DNA of 44,814 nucleotides from Anaerolineae bacterium (GTDB lineage Bacteria; Chloroflexota; Anaerolineae; Anaerolineales; E44-bin32): assembly GCA_011174845.1 (NCBI GenBank), contig DUEW01000016.1:1-44814 (forward strand). Reading direction: 5' to 3'. The position numbers and the translations under genes are program-made. Numbering within the stretch: the first letter of the stretch is position 1; the number at the start of each line of letters is the position of its first letter. The notes below the pieces were generated by a model. The model ran no database searches and was not told where the DNA came from. It worked only from the letters and a program-made list of their open reading frames with translations. Of this stretch, positions 1 through 9,992 are shown piece by piece.

Positions 1-825
1 AACGAACCAGTTGTGGGGCAAGTCTGGATGAGTTGTAGGGAATACGGGTAGGGTCCAGCGGCCATGATTAGCGTCGGGCTGCCCCGCTTGCGTCAGCGTG
101 GCCTTCCACCCGTGGGGTGCGAGGAATCCCACAGGATCATCGAGCGCTCCAATCCATGGGGCTCCGGAAGCCCTCTGCATGTCCAACCATTGCTTGGTCA
201 GCTGAGACGTAAGCATCTTGCCATTGATGATATCGAAACACAGCCAGCTACCAGGTGCTGAAAGCTCACTCACCCCCGCGAGCAGCGCGGTGATGGTATC
301 TGTACCCAGATAGAACAGAAAGCCCTCTAAGAGCCAGCCGGATGGCTCCTTTATGCGGTAGCCTGCTCGCACTAGGAGATCGGTCCATTCTTCTTCCAGG
401 TCAGTCGGGACTATTATGCGCTCGCACCACGCTGTCGCGCGCGCATCTCTCAGAATACTCTCCTTGCGCTCCAAGACCATTGGCTGGTCGACTTCGAAGA
501 GTCTGGTGCCGGCTGGCCACTCAAGCCGGAACGCGCGGGTGTCGAGACCCGCGCCAAGCAATACAATCTGCCTGATGCAGAAATCACCGGCGATACGCTT
601 GAGTTGATCGTCGAAGTAACGGGTTCGGAGCACGATTGGGACCACGCTTTCTGGCGACTTGTCCTTCATCCAAGACATCCCAGATTCCCCTGCGAGATCC
701 TTAGCCCATGGATCGTCGAACAGTCGATCCTCTCTTTGGCTTTCCAGGGCACGGACTGCTGCAGTCCACGAGGCGGTCGAAGCCAGAGGTGAAGATGTTG
801 CTGAAGTGTTAGTCATGTTCCTCAT
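1..825 (-). CDS. SAM-dependent methyltransferase, leucine-carboxyl-methyltransferase/TIGR00027-like family (3' end off window)
   Basis: Minus-strand translation from ATG at 825 (or 816) is open to position 1 (275 codons): MRNMTNTSATSSPLASTASWTAAVRALESQREDRLFDDPWAKDLAG...VVPIVLRTRYFDDQL...IVLLGAGLDTRAFRLEWPAGTRLFEVDQPMVLERK.... The GAGLDTRAFRL and (F)EVDQP motifs are typical of the family. Missing from the ORF track because no stop codon lies in the window. Confidence 0.85.
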   Translation of the reverse strand, partial: MRNMTNTSATSSPLASTASWTAAVRALESQREDRLFDDPWAKDLAGESGMSWMKDKSPESVVPIVLRTRYFDDQLKRIAGDFCIRQIVLLGAGLDTRAFRLEWPAGTRLFEVDQPMVLERKESILRDARATAWCERIIVPTDLEEEWTDLLVRAGYRIKEPSGWLLEGFLFYLGTDTITALLAGVSELSAPGSWLCFDIINGKMLTSQLTKQWLDMQRASGAPWIGALDDPVGFLAPHGWKATLTQAGQPDANHGRWTLPVFPTTHPDLPHNWFV

Positions 826-1265
826 CCAGGTAAGTGAACTAGCTCGGGTTGTTCGACGGCTCAGCCCAGACATAACAGGAGTATGCAATTGCCGTCTAAC
901 ATCTGAGTATGTTGAATACCCTCCCCACACTCACCCATTGGGGGGATTTCTGCGCCTAAAGTGGGGTAATGATCGCATTCCAATGTATTATAAATAGCAG
1001 ACGTTGCTTATCCAACCAAATGAGCGTGGTTTGGTGAAAAACGGCTATCTACTCCTCATCTTTTTTTATAAGCATCTTATACTCTTACATAATCATCAAA
1101 TAGGGGGATTCCAACGATCGATCCCTCCGAAGAGGATCTCCAACCATGTAAGATATGCATTCATGTAAAAAACCCCTTCTTCCAACACGTAGAATTCACC
1201 TATCTTATATGGCTATGCGCAGCTTTTTCGCTGCATCAGGTCGAATCTTCCTTATCTATAATACA

Positions 1266-1295
1266 GAAAAGGGCGCCCGGATTTCCGTGTGCCCT
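1266..1295 (-). terminator. Probable rho-independent terminator of ppdK
   Basis: Minus strand AGGGCACACGGAAATCCGGGCGCCCTTTTC: imperfect hairpin plus short T tract downstream of the ppdK stop. Confidence 0.5.
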
Positions 1296-1326
1296 GACTT
1301 CATCCAACCTAATTGTAGCGTAATCC

Positions 1327-4017
1327 CTACTCCCTCAACATCGCGTGCGCCGCCGCCAAACGCGCAACCGGCACCCTAAAAGGCGAGCAACTGACATAGT
1401 TCAAACCATATTCATGACATAATGTGATTGAATCTGGATCGCCACCATGCTCTCCACAAATACCTACCTCCAAATCCGGACGGGTCTTGCGGCCCTCATT
1501 CGTCGCCATACGCATCAGCCGACCCACCCCATCCCCGTCGATGGATTGGAACGGGTTCCCAGGCAGGATCTTCTTCTCAATGTATTCGATGAGGAACCCG
1601 GCTTCCGCATCATCACGGCTGATACCGAAAGTTGTCTGAGTCAAATCGTTGGTTCCGAACGAGAAGAATTGTGCGTACTGAGCAATCTCACTCGCCGTCA
1701 GTGCAGCACGCGGGATCTCGATCATCGTGCCGAATTTGTACGCCACCTCGATCCCCTGCTCTTCCATCACATGCTTGGCCACCTCTTCCAGCGCTGCCTG
1801 TTGATCTTTCAGCTCGTTGACGTGGCTGGTCAGCGGGATCATGACCTCCGGAATGACGACAACACCCTCTTTCGCAACCTTGCAGGCGGCTTCGAAGATC
1901 GCCCGAACCTGCATCTTGGTCACTCCCGGCATGTGAATACCCAATCGAACGCCGCGCAAGCCCAACATAGGGTTAGCCTCGCGCATCGATTCCACCGCCG
2001 CCAGCATCTCCTCTTTCTCGGCCAGCAATGCAGGATTGTCCCCCTTGATTCTCAACTCCGTGACCTCAACAAGTAATCCATCATGGCTAGGGAGGAACTC
2101 GTGCAACGGCGGGTCGATCAAACGGATGATGACCGGTAGCCCATCCATCACACGGAACAAACCCTCGAAATCGGAGCGCTGGAAAGGCAGCAGTTTCTCC
2201 AGGGCAGCATCTCTATCCTCCTCGGTCTTGGCGAGGATCATCTGCTGGACGTAGGGTAGACGCTCGGTCTCGAAGAACATATGCTCGGTGCGACAGAGGC
2301 CGATGCCCTGCGCACCGTAATCGCGAGCACGTTGAGCATCACGTGGATAGTCGGCATTGGCCCACACACCCAAACGACGGAACTCGTCCGCCCAAGAGAG
2401 GAGCTTGATCAGATAGGGATCGTTGATATCGGGCACCATTGTCGCGAGCTGACCGAGGAAAACCTCACCTTCGGTGCCATCGATCGAGATCCAGTCGCCT
2501 TCCTTGATGACCTGATCATTGACAGACATCTGGCGCTTCTCGAGGTCGATCTCCAGCGCGGCCACGCCAACCACCGCCGGTTTGCCAAACTGCCGCGCTA
2601 CCAAAGCGGCGTGGCTGGTTCGGCCACCGCGGCTGGTGAGGATCCCTTTCGCAGCCAACATGCCATGCACATCGTCGGGCTTGGTCTCAGGGCGAACCAT
2701 GATGACCTGATGGCCCTTTTCCTTGGCCCACTTGGCGGCTAAATCGGCGTCGAAAGCGATCTGCCCTACCGCGGCTCCTGGGGAGACGTTCAACCCAGTG
2801 GCGATCTTCCTCCCTGCATTGGCAGCCTTCTTCTTGGCCACAGGCTCAAATTGGGGATGGAGGAAGAAATCCACCTGATCCGGCGACACCCGCAGCACGG
2901 CCTCTTGCCGTGTGATCAACCCCTCTTCCACCAAATCGACGGCTATACGCACTGCGGCTTGGGCTGTACGCTTGCTGTCACGGGTCTGCAGCATCCAGAG
3001 CTTGCCATGCTCGATGGTGAACTCGACATCTTGTACTTCGCGATAATGCTTCTCCAGAACCTGGTTGATGTCCTCGAATTCGGAATAGATCTTGGGCATA
3101 TCCTTCTTGAGTTCAGCGATCGGTTTGGTCAGTCGGATTCCCGCTACTACGTCCTCACCCTGGGCGTTGATCAAGTAATCTCCTTCGATATCCTTCTCCC
3201 CTGTTGAGATATTGCGAGATGTCGCCACGCCCGTCCCAGAATCGTCCCCCATGTTGCCAAAGACCATGGTTTGGATATTGACACCGGTCCCCAGGTCGTG
3301 GGAGATGTCGGCCGCGTTGCGATAATCCACTGCACGTTTCCCGTTCCAAGATTTGAATACCGCCTCCGTCGCCATCCGGAGCTGCTCGTAAGGATCCAAA
3401 GGAAAATCCTTCCCGGTATGTTTCTTCACAATACTCTTGAACTCTTCGGTGATCGCCATCCAATCCTCTGCAGTGAGTTCAGCGTCGATCTTGACGCCGC
3501 GCTTCTTGCGATACTTTGTGATGACCTCCTCGAAGGGTTCATCCGGAACACCCATAACCACTGCACCAAACATCTGGACTAGGCGTCGGTAGGAGTCATA
3601 GACGAAGCGTGGATCGCCGGTCAATTTGATCATACCCTCAGCCGTCTCGTCATTGAGGCCGATGTTCAATACCGTGTCCATCATGCCGGGCATGGAGAAT
3701 TTGGCTCCCGATCGGCTGGAGACAAGCAACGGGTTTTTCGGATCGCCGAATTTCTTGCCCGTCTTCTCTTCAACGGTTTTCAAGGCATCCAATTCCTGTT
3801 CCCACATACCTTCAGGGAATGCATTGCCGGCCGCTAAATACGCGTTGCAGGCCTCCGTCGTGACGGTGAAGCCCGGCGGCACAGGCACGTCAATGCGGGT
3901 CATCTCGGCCAGATTAGCGCCCTTACCGCCAAGCAGTCCCCGGACACCGTCCCAACTTTTGGCTTTCTTTTCCGCCTCTTCGACCTCATCGAAGAGATAA
4001 ACCCATTTCTGTGACAT
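1327..4017 (-). CDS. ppdK: Pyruvate, phosphate dikinase
   Basis: 896 aa; GGKGANLAEM, GILTSRGGRTSHAALVARQFGKPAVVG phospho-His motif, C-terminal SFGTNDLTQTTFGISRDDAE and VGICGEHGGDP; SD GGAGGG upstream. Confidence 0.97.
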   Translation of the reverse strand: MSQKWVYLFDEVEEAEKKAKSWDGVRGLLGGKGANLAEMTRIDVPVPPGFTVTTEACNAYLAAGNAFPEGMWEQELDALKTVEEKTGKKFGDPKNPLLVSSRSGAKFSMPGMMDTVLNIGLNDETAEGMIKLTGDPRFVYDSYRRLVQMFGAVVMGVPDEPFEEVITKYRKKRGVKIDAELTAEDWMAITEEFKSIVKKHTGKDFPLDPYEQLRMATEAVFKSWNGKRAVDYRNAADISHDLGTGVNIQTMVFGNMGDDSGTGVATSRNISTGEKDIEGDYLINAQGEDVVAGIRLTKPIAELKKDMPKIYSEFEDINQVLEKHYREVQDVEFTIEHGKLWMLQTRDSKRTAQAAVRIAVDLVEEGLITRQEAVLRVSPDQVDFFLHPQFEPVAKKKAANAGRKIATGLNVSPGAAVGQIAFDADLAAKWAKEKGHQVIMVRPETKPDDVHGMLAAKGILTSRGGRTSHAALVARQFGKPAVVGVAALEIDLEKRQMSVNDQVIKEGDWISIDGTEGEVFLGQLATMVPDINDPYLIKLLSWADEFRRLGVWANADYPRDAQRARDYGAQGIGLCRTEHMFFETERLPYVQQMILAKTEEDRDAALEKLLPFQRSDFEGLFRVMDGLPVIIRLIDPPLHEFLPSHDGLLVEVTELRIKGDNPALLAEKEEMLAAVESMREANPMLGLRGVRLGIHMPGVTKMQVRAIFEAACKVAKEGVVVIPEVMIPLTSHVNELKDQQAALEEVAKHVMEEQGIEVAYKFGTMIEIPRAALTASEIAQYAQFFSFGTNDLTQTTFGISRDDAEAGFLIEYIEKKILPGNPFQSIDGDGVGRLMRMATNEGRKTRPDLEVGICGEHGGDPDSITLCHEYGLNYVSCSPFRVPVARLAAAHAMLRE

Positions 4018-4221
4018 CGTTCAATCCCTCCTAAACAGAACTGATTACTCAAACATAGTACCCGCGCCGCGACCGCTACATCCGCGGGCACGGCGCAGAG
4101 CATCCGCACAATGATACATCAAAACGGATGAGAAGTCAGGACATTTTTCGGGGTTTTACGTACATGAAACTCACATCTGAGTGTTAAGCTAAACTGACAC
4201 ATCGAGTTTAATCCGGACACC

Positions 4222-4305
4222 AGCGATGAGGAATTCCTATGATGAGCCTTTTAAGTTCGATGCATGATAGGGACTCTCACCCTTCAGGTACGATATCGTC
4301 GCGCC
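4222..4305 (-). repeat. Dispersed intergenic repeat, copy B
   Basis: Reverse complement GGCGCGACGATATCGTACCTGAAGGGTGAGAGTCCCTATCATG...CATCGCT aligns with 16483-16559 on the + strand (28/32 identity in the core). Confidence 0.6.
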
Positions 4306-4334
4306 ATTCGGTGCTCGGAATGATATTAAACCAA

Positions 4335-4367
4335 AGCATCACGCGAGCTTAAAGATCGCGTGATGCT
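4335..4367 (-). terminator. Hairpin, candidate terminator of the suf operon
   Basis: Perfect 12-bp inverted repeat AGCATCACGCGA-N9-TCGCGTGATGCT, followed on the minus strand by TTGGTTTAATA (weak U tract). Confidence 0.5.
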
Positions 4368-4490
4368 GGGAAGGAAACACATTCAAGGATAACTAACACT
4401 GACGAGCATCCTTCGACAGGCTCAAAATGCTCGTCCTCTTTTCAACGATAATTCGAAGTCGTTTATAGAAACAGTAGAGGAAGACCTTCC

Positions 4491-4853
4491 TTAGCCCTCC
4501 TCCAACGGTAAACCAATTTGGATCTCATCTCCCACAACCCGCACAGGATAAGCCGGGATATCCACCACCGCAGGTAACGTCTGCGCCTCCCCGGTTTCGA
4601 GATTGAAGCGCGCACCATGGCGAGGGCAAGCGATCTCCAATCCCTCCAACTCCCCTTCCGCCACTGGACCGTCATCGTGTGAACAGAGGTCCGCGATGGC
4701 GTAGTATTGCCCACCGAGAAAGAACAACGCAACTGGGAGTTCGTCAATTTCGAAGATCAGCCGCTCCCCATCTACAAGCTCATCGATCGAGGCGACGGTC
4801 ACATACTCTACTTGATCTTCCTCAAGTCTACGATAATTGAACATGCGCCTCAC
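4491..4853 (-). CDS. Rieske-type [2Fe-2S] ferredoxin/non-heme iron oxygenase ferredoxin subunit, at the end of the suf operon
   Basis: CSHDDGPVAEGELEGLEIACPRHGARFN = CxH...CxxH Rieske motif. Confidence 0.9.
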   Translation of the reverse strand: MRRMFNYRRLEEDQVEYVTVASIDELVDGERLIFEIDELPVALFFLGGQYYAIADLCSHDDGPVAEGELEGLEIACPRHGARFNLETGEAQTLPAVVDIPAYPVRVVGDEIQIGLPLEEG

Positions 4854-4894
4854 CTAAAATGCACCAACGGATCATCGATCCTGACCCTGTGTTT

Positions 4895-5293
4895 CTAAAT
4901 CCTGGCCAACTCCTCCTCAAGCTCATCGAGACCATAGACTCCCGCCTTGAGGACCTTGAGAGATAACAAGGCACATTTTAAACGTACAGGTCCCAACTCG
5001 ATTCCCAATAGTTCAAGAATATCTTCTTTGGTCAACGCCTTGACCTCATCGAGTGATTTCCCGACGACGGATTCCATCAACAGGTCCGCCGACGCCTGCG
5101 AGATAGCACAACCGGTACCGGAGAAAGCGGCTTCAGTGACGATGTCCTTTTCATCCACGCGCATGTCGATCCGGATACGATCGCCACACAACGGATTGTC
5201 ATCCTCATAGGAATAATCGTTCGGCTCCAATGTACCCTTCATGAGGGGATGTTTATATCGATCAATGATTTGTTCGCGATACAGGTCATCCAT
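4895..5293 (-). CDS. sufU: Fe-S cluster assembly scaffold/sulfur acceptor SufU
   Basis: DLYREQIIDRYKHPLMKG, NPLCGDRIRI, FSGTGCAISQASADLL, LKCALLSLKVL motifs. Confidence 0.95.
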   Translation of the reverse strand: MDDLYREQIIDRYKHPLMKGTLEPNDYSYEDDNPLCGDRIRIDMRVDEKDIVTEAAFSGTGCAISQASADLLMESVVGKSLDEVKALTKEDILELLGIELGPVRLKCALLSLKVLKAGVYGLDELEEELARI

Positions 5294-5562
5294 GTAAGCA
5301 TCCTTGTAATGAATTAATGATCTCTAAAGATTTCCTAATGATACTCGATGATCAAGACGAGCACCCTATGTCGTTCTGCAGGTGGATGGATTTCTCTTCG
5401 ATTTGCTCAACATTTAACTTGCTTGGCAACCTAAAGCCTGATCCCCCGAGGAGTTTGGCAACAACTCATCGTCCTTCGACTGTCCTTCAGCAAGCCACGT
5501 GGTATGCTCGCCGAACCATACAGACAAGCCTCTCAGGTTGATGGCCTTTGGTGTTGAGTAGA

Positions 5563-6801
5563 TTAACCGAATACTTCCTTTACCTGATACAAACCCTCGA
5601 TCAGGGAATCAACTTCCTCCACAGTGTTATACAAGTAGAAAGAGGCGCGCGTCGTAGCGGCAAGACCGAATTTCTCATGGATGGGCATCGCGCAATGATG
5701 ACCTGCGCGCACAGCGATCCCTTGACCATCCAAGATCTGAGCTACATCGTGTGGATGAACACCCTCAAAAGAAAAAGAAGCCACCCCTCCCTTGTGTTCG
5801 ACTCCCGGACCATAAACACGAACTCCTGGGACCTCTTCCAGACGGTCCAACATCCGTTCAATCAGCAGCTTCTCGTGTTGATGAACCGCTTGCATACCGA
5901 TGGAGGTCAAAAAGTCGATCGCCGCACCCAGGCCGATTGCCTCGGCGATGGGTGGCGTACCCGCTTCGAACTTATGTGGGAGGTCGTTAACCGTGAATGT
6001 TTCAAGCTGGACGCGCTTGATCATGTCCCCGCCGCCAAGGAAGGGCGGCATTTCGTCCAATAAATCCTCTCTTCCATAAAGTACGCCGATGCCTGTCGGT
6101 CCACACATCTTATGCGCGGAGAAGGCGTAGAAATCAGCGCCGATATCCGAAATGTTCACCGGGAGATGAGGAACCGATTGGGCGCCATCAATCAGAACCA
6201 CTGCACCGACTTCCTGAGCCAAGCGGGTCATCTCTTTCACCGGATTGATCGTTCCTAACATATTCGACATATGCGTGAACGCGACCAGCTGCGGCTTGTT
6301 TTCGAGCAGATCGTGGAACGAGCCGAGGTCGAGCAATCCTTCCTCAGTTACTTTCACGAAAGCCAAACGGACTCCACGCTCCTGTGCCAGCATCTGCCAG
6401 GGAACCATGTTCGAATGATGCTCCATCTCGGTGAGTACGATCAGATCACCCTTCCCCAGGTTCGCACGACCCCAAGAGTATGCAACCAAGTTGACGGATT
6501 CCGTTGTATTGCGTGTGAAGATCACCTGGCGCGCGGATTTCGCCCCGATGAATTCTGTCACCTTATCCCGAGCGGATTCGAAAGATTCAGTGGCCTCCTC
6601 GGCTAGGCGGTGTATGCCCCGATGGATGTTGGCATTTTGCCTCTCATAATATGTGGACATCGCCTCGATCACCTGCCGCGGTTTTTGTGAAGTCGCTGCG
6701 GAATCAAGGTAAATCAGTGGCACACCCGGTTTTGTCTCTCGCGATAAAATCGGGAATTGGCCCCGCACACGTTCGATGTCCAGCACAGTGAGGGTGTGCA
6801 T
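5563..6801 (-). CDS. sufS: Cysteine desulfurase SufS
   Basis: IYLDSAATSQKP, FTRNTTESVNLVAYSWG, FSAHKMCGPTGIGVLYG (PLP Lys), RAGHHCAMP. The ORF-track start at 6987 is too far upstream; MHTLTVLDIERVR at 6801 is preferred. Confidence 0.95.
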   Translation of the reverse strand: MHTLTVLDIERVRGQFPILSRETKPGVPLIYLDSAATSQKPRQVIEAMSTYYERQNANIHRGIHRLAEEATESFESARDKVTEFIGAKSARQVIFTRNTTESVNLVAYSWGRANLGKGDLIVLTEMEHHSNMVPWQMLAQERGVRLAFVKVTEEGLLDLGSFHDLLENKPQLVAFTHMSNMLGTINPVKEMTRLAQEVGAVVLIDGAQSVPHLPVNISDIGADFYAFSAHKMCGPTGIGVLYGREDLLDEMPPFLGGGDMIKRVQLETFTVNDLPHKFEAGTPPIAEAIGLGAAIDFLTSIGMQAVHQHEKLLIERMLDRLEEVPGVRVYGPGVEHKGGVASFSFEGVHPHDVAQILDGQGIAVRAGHHCAMPIHEKFGLAATTRASFYLYNTVEEVDSLIEGLYQVKEVFG

Positions 6802-6814
6802 AGTTGAACTCCGA

Positions 6815-7162
6815 TTACGATTTCTTTTTAGGTTGTGAACGGCGCGAACGGCGTCTTGAGGCAGGTCGGATGGTTTGGCTGGTTTGCAGACACCATAAAA
6901 CCCGATCGGGAACCATCCACCCGTTGGTGAGGTAAACGTCTTCAAGAAATTGGACGGCCACCATCTTACGGTCCGCCTGTACAACAACCCCTCCTAGCCA
7001 GTCGCGGACTCGAACCCCGTCCTGATTATGATCGCAATAGATCTCCACCCTATCACCAGCCTTAAAAGGCTTCTGGTGGATGTTATCCACTGACGGAGAA
7101 TTGATCCTTTCCTTTGCCAATGTCCTCTCCCAACTGATTATCCATGCTGAGAGGTCAGCCAA
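6815..7162 (-). CDS. Uncharacterised protein in the suf operon, SH3-like small domain with basic C-terminal tail (start uncertain: TTG 7162 or TTG 7120)
   Basis: Open frame filling the gap between sufD and sufS: FKAGDRVEIYCDHNQDGVRVRDWLGGVVVQADRKMVAVQF...NGWMVPDRVLW...RPASRRRSRRSQPKKKS. No family recognised. Confidence 0.7.
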   Translation of the reverse strand: MADLSAWIISWERTLAKERINSPSVDNIHQKPFKAGDRVEIYCDHNQDGVRVRDWLGGVVVQADRKMVAVQFLEDVYLTNGWMVPDRVLWCLQTSQTIRPASRRRSRRSQPKKKS

Positions 7163-7165
7163 TAG

Positions 7166-8518
7166 CTAAACCTTGCTCAGTTTATCATCAATCATACCTT
7201 GAAAACGGCCTCGCACGCCCTCTAATGGAACCCGTTCTAGAACTGGCATGAAGAACCCCTCAACCACCATACGCTCTGCCTCACGCCGAGGTAAACCACG
7301 TGACATCAGGTAGAAAATAGGTTCTTCTTCAATTTGACCTACCGTCGCCCCATGTGAACAACGGACATCATCTGCCAAGATTTCCAGACCCGGGATCGAA
7401 TCCGCCCGCGCCTGCTTGCTCAGAATTAAATTCCGGTTCGCCTGATAACCGTCCGTCTGTTGAGCGCCGGGTGCGACGTAAATCATTCCTTGCCACACCG
7501 ATCTACTGCGGTCCACTAAGGCACCTTTGAAGAGCAAATCGCTAGTAGTATGAGGTGCCAGATGGTTTTGCTGCGTATCGTGATCAAGATGCTGCACACC
7601 ATCCGCGAAATAGAATGCGGACATTCTACCTTCAGCACCTTCGCCGATGAGATCGATCTCGGTGAAATTCTTTGTCAGATGGCTGCCAACACCACCGTAG
7701 ATCCACTCCAACCGTGCGTGAGGTCCCACATGTGCTTTTTCATGGGTGAAATTCCAGACATGTTGGCCGAGATTCTGTGACTCAATAAAGGTTAGTTTAG
7801 CGTCCTTTGCAAGATCAATCTCGACAATACCAGCATGCGCAGAATATCCATCGGATGATGTTGGCGAAGCGGTTTCATGAACATATGTAATGGAGGAACC
7901 TTCCCCGATGACCAATAATAGCCGGCTAAAATATGCCACCTGTGTTCCAGAAACCCAAAAGATCGAGTGTAAGGGTTTTTCAACGTCGATGCCTGGAGGG
8001 ACATAGAGCAGAACACCATGTTCGGCCATGGCAGAGGCCAGGGCTGAGAACTTCCCCTCCTCGTCAGAGACGATCTTCCCTAAATGATCCTTCAGAATAT
8101 GATCGTGTTCCTTAACAGCTGTAGCCCAATCCACGGCGATAATACCGAGTTCCGCCAGTTGCTGGTCGCCTTCCAAGGTCGGGGGTAAGCCGGGGCTTAT
8201 GGTCAACATCCAATCATCAGCATCGCCCACCATCGGTATACGCAGTTCCGGATCGACGGTGATCGAGTCTACTGGCTTTATGACCAGCTCATTTGCAGGT
8301 AGGCCACGAATATCGGTACGTCGCCAGGGCTCGTCCTTCACAGTAGGCATCGGCAGATCGCGATAGATCTGCCATGCTTTGAGACGCCGATCGGTCAACC
8401 AAGCGGCTTCCTTTAAACGCTTGGAAGCTTGTACCACATCAACCTTCGTAAAAGGAAATTCAGGGGCAACCTTAGGCCGAATCTTTCGTTTGGGACGGAT
8501 CATGGTACTTTGACTCAT
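7166..8518 (-). CDS. sufD: Fe-S cluster assembly protein SufD
   Basis: SufB/D-fold C-terminus: LAPHTTSDLLFKGALVDRSRSVWQGMIYVAPGAQQTDGYQANRNLILS...GLEILADDVRCSHGATVGQ. Start chosen at MSQSTM (8518), preceded by GAGGAAAA; the ORF track gives 8542. Confidence 0.94.
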   Translation of the reverse strand: MSQSTMIRPKRKIRPKVAPEFPFTKVDVVQASKRLKEAAWLTDRRLKAWQIYRDLPMPTVKDEPWRRTDIRGLPANELVIKPVDSITVDPELRIPMVGDADDWMLTISPGLPPTLEGDQQLAELGIIAVDWATAVKEHDHILKDHLGKIVSDEEGKFSALASAMAEHGVLLYVPPGIDVEKPLHSIFWVSGTQVAYFSRLLLVIGEGSSITYVHETASPTSSDGYSAHAGIVEIDLAKDAKLTFIESQNLGQHVWNFTHEKAHVGPHARLEWIYGGVGSHLTKNFTEIDLIGEGAEGRMSAFYFADGVQHLDHDTQQNHLAPHTTSDLLFKGALVDRSRSVWQGMIYVAPGAQQTDGYQANRNLILSKQARADSIPGLEILADDVRCSHGATVGQIEEEPIFYLMSRGLPRREAERMVVEGFFMPVLERVPLEGVRGRFQGMIDDKLSKV

Positions 8519-8577
8519 ACTCGAGTTTTCCTCGGTAAACATTCACAAACCAATGAGTACTTGTTGCATCTCAGTAA

Positions 8578-9990
8578 TTAACCGATCGAACCTTCCATCT
8601 GAAGCTGAATCAAACGGTTCATCTCTACAGCGTACTCCATCGGTAATTCTTTCACTAACGGCTCGATGAACCCGGAGACGACCATCGTGGTGGCTTCCTC
8701 CTCGCTCAGCCCCCGGCTCATAAGATAAAACAGTTGCTCTTCGCCCACTTTGCTGACCGAAGCCTCGTGACCGATAGTCACGTCGTCCTCGTCAATCTCG
8801 ATAGAAGGATAGGTATCGGAACGAGATTGTGGATCGAGAAGCAGTGCGTCGCAGACGACATTCGATTTCGATCCCACTGCGTTCTTATACACCTTGAGTA
8901 GGCCGCGATAGGAAGCTCTTCCACTGTCCTTGCTGATCGATTTCGAGGTGACCTTACTCGTCGTGTGGGGTGCAGCGTGGATCACCTTTCCTCCTGCATC
9001 CTGGTGCTGTCCCTTGGCTGCGAAGGCCATCGAGAGGATCTCACCATGCGCCCTTTCTCCAACAAGATAACAGGATGGGTATTTCATTGTCAGTTGACTG
9101 CCAAGATTGGCGTCCACCCATTCCATCGTGGCGTCTTCATGTACCATCGCCCGTTGGGTGACCAGGTTGTAAACGTTGATCGACCAATTCTGGATAGTTG
9201 TGTAGCGGCAGCGAGCGCCCTTTTTGACAACGATCTCAATCACACCACTGTGGAAGGAATCGGTGGTGTAGGTAGGCGCGGTACAACCCTCCACATAGTG
9301 CATCTGGGCGCCCTCATCGACGATGATCATTGTCCGTTCGAATTGACCGATGTTAGCTACATTCAAACGAAAGTAGGCTTGGAGGGGAAGCTTAACGGTT
9401 ATGCCTGGTGGAACGTACACAAAAGAGCCGCCAGACCATACTGCGCTATTCAATGCGGCGAACTTATTATCTGTGTAGGGGATAACTTTGCCGAAGTGTT
9501 GGCGAAAAAGATCTTCATGCTGGCGAAGTCCATCTTCGATGCTGATAAAGATCACGCCCTGTTCTTTGAGTTGCTCCTGTACGCTATGGTAGACCATCTC
9601 CGATTCATATTGAGCTCCAACTCCAGCTAGAAACCTTTGCTCTGCTTCTGGGATACCTAAACGGTGGAAGGTCTCTTTGATCGTATCAGGGATCTCATCC
9701 CAGCTACGTCCCTCCTTCTCAACAGGCCGTACATAATAGTAGATATCGTCGAGATTGAGCGTGCTCAGATCCCCACCCCAAGTGGGCATCGGGCGATCCT
9801 GGAAGTGCTCAAACGCTTTGAGGCGGAATTCTAGCATCCACTCTGGTTCGCCCTTCATTCGAGAGATCTGCTCTACGACCTCGCGATCAAGACCCTTGCG
9901 GGTCTTAAAAACCGAGACATCTGGATCACTGAAACCATACTTATACTTATCCAATCCTTCGAGCCGTTCAAAATCCGACTCGGTCGCCAT
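8578..9990 (-). CDS. sufB: Fe-S cluster assembly protein SufB
   Basis: [96 protein letters not shown]. Confidence 0.97.
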   Translation of the reverse strand: MATESDFERLEGLDKYKYGFSDPDVSVFKTRKGLDREVVEQISRMKGEPEWMLEFRLKAFEHFQDRPMPTWGGDLSTLNLDDIYYYVRPVEKEGRSWDEIPDTIKETFHRLGIPEAEQRFLAGVGAQYESEMVYHSVQEQLKEQGVIFISIEDGLRQHEDLFRQHFGKVIPYTDNKFAALNSAVWSGGSFVYVPPGITVKLPLQAYFRLNVANIGQFERTMIIVDEGAQMHYVEGCTAPTYTTDSFHSGVIEIVVKKGARCRYTTIQNWSINVYNLVTQRAMVHEDATMEWVDANLGSQLTMKYPSCYLVGERAHGEILSMAFAAKGQHQDAGGKVIHAAPHTTSKVTSKSISKDSGRASYRGLLKVYKNAVGSKSNVVCDALLLDPQSRSDTYPSIEIDEDDVTIGHEASVSKVGEEQLFYLMSRGLSEEEATTMVVSGFIEPLVKELPMEYAVEMNRLIQLQMEGSIG

Positions 9991-9992
9991 CG

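Noticed and set aside
64-997. Overlapping small plus-strand ORFs (65-112 aa)
   Set aside because: Most lie opposite the truncated methyltransferase gene at 1-825; no independent support.
1447-2076. 209-aa plus-strand ORF
   Set aside because: Antisense to the strongly conserved ppdK coding sequence; composition shows no recognisable family. Shadow ORF.
5548-6063. 171-aa plus-strand ORF
   Set aside because: Antisense to sufS with no recognisable motifs.
8965-9630. 221-aa plus-strand ORF
   Set aside because: Antisense to sufB; shadow ORF in GC-constrained coding sequence.
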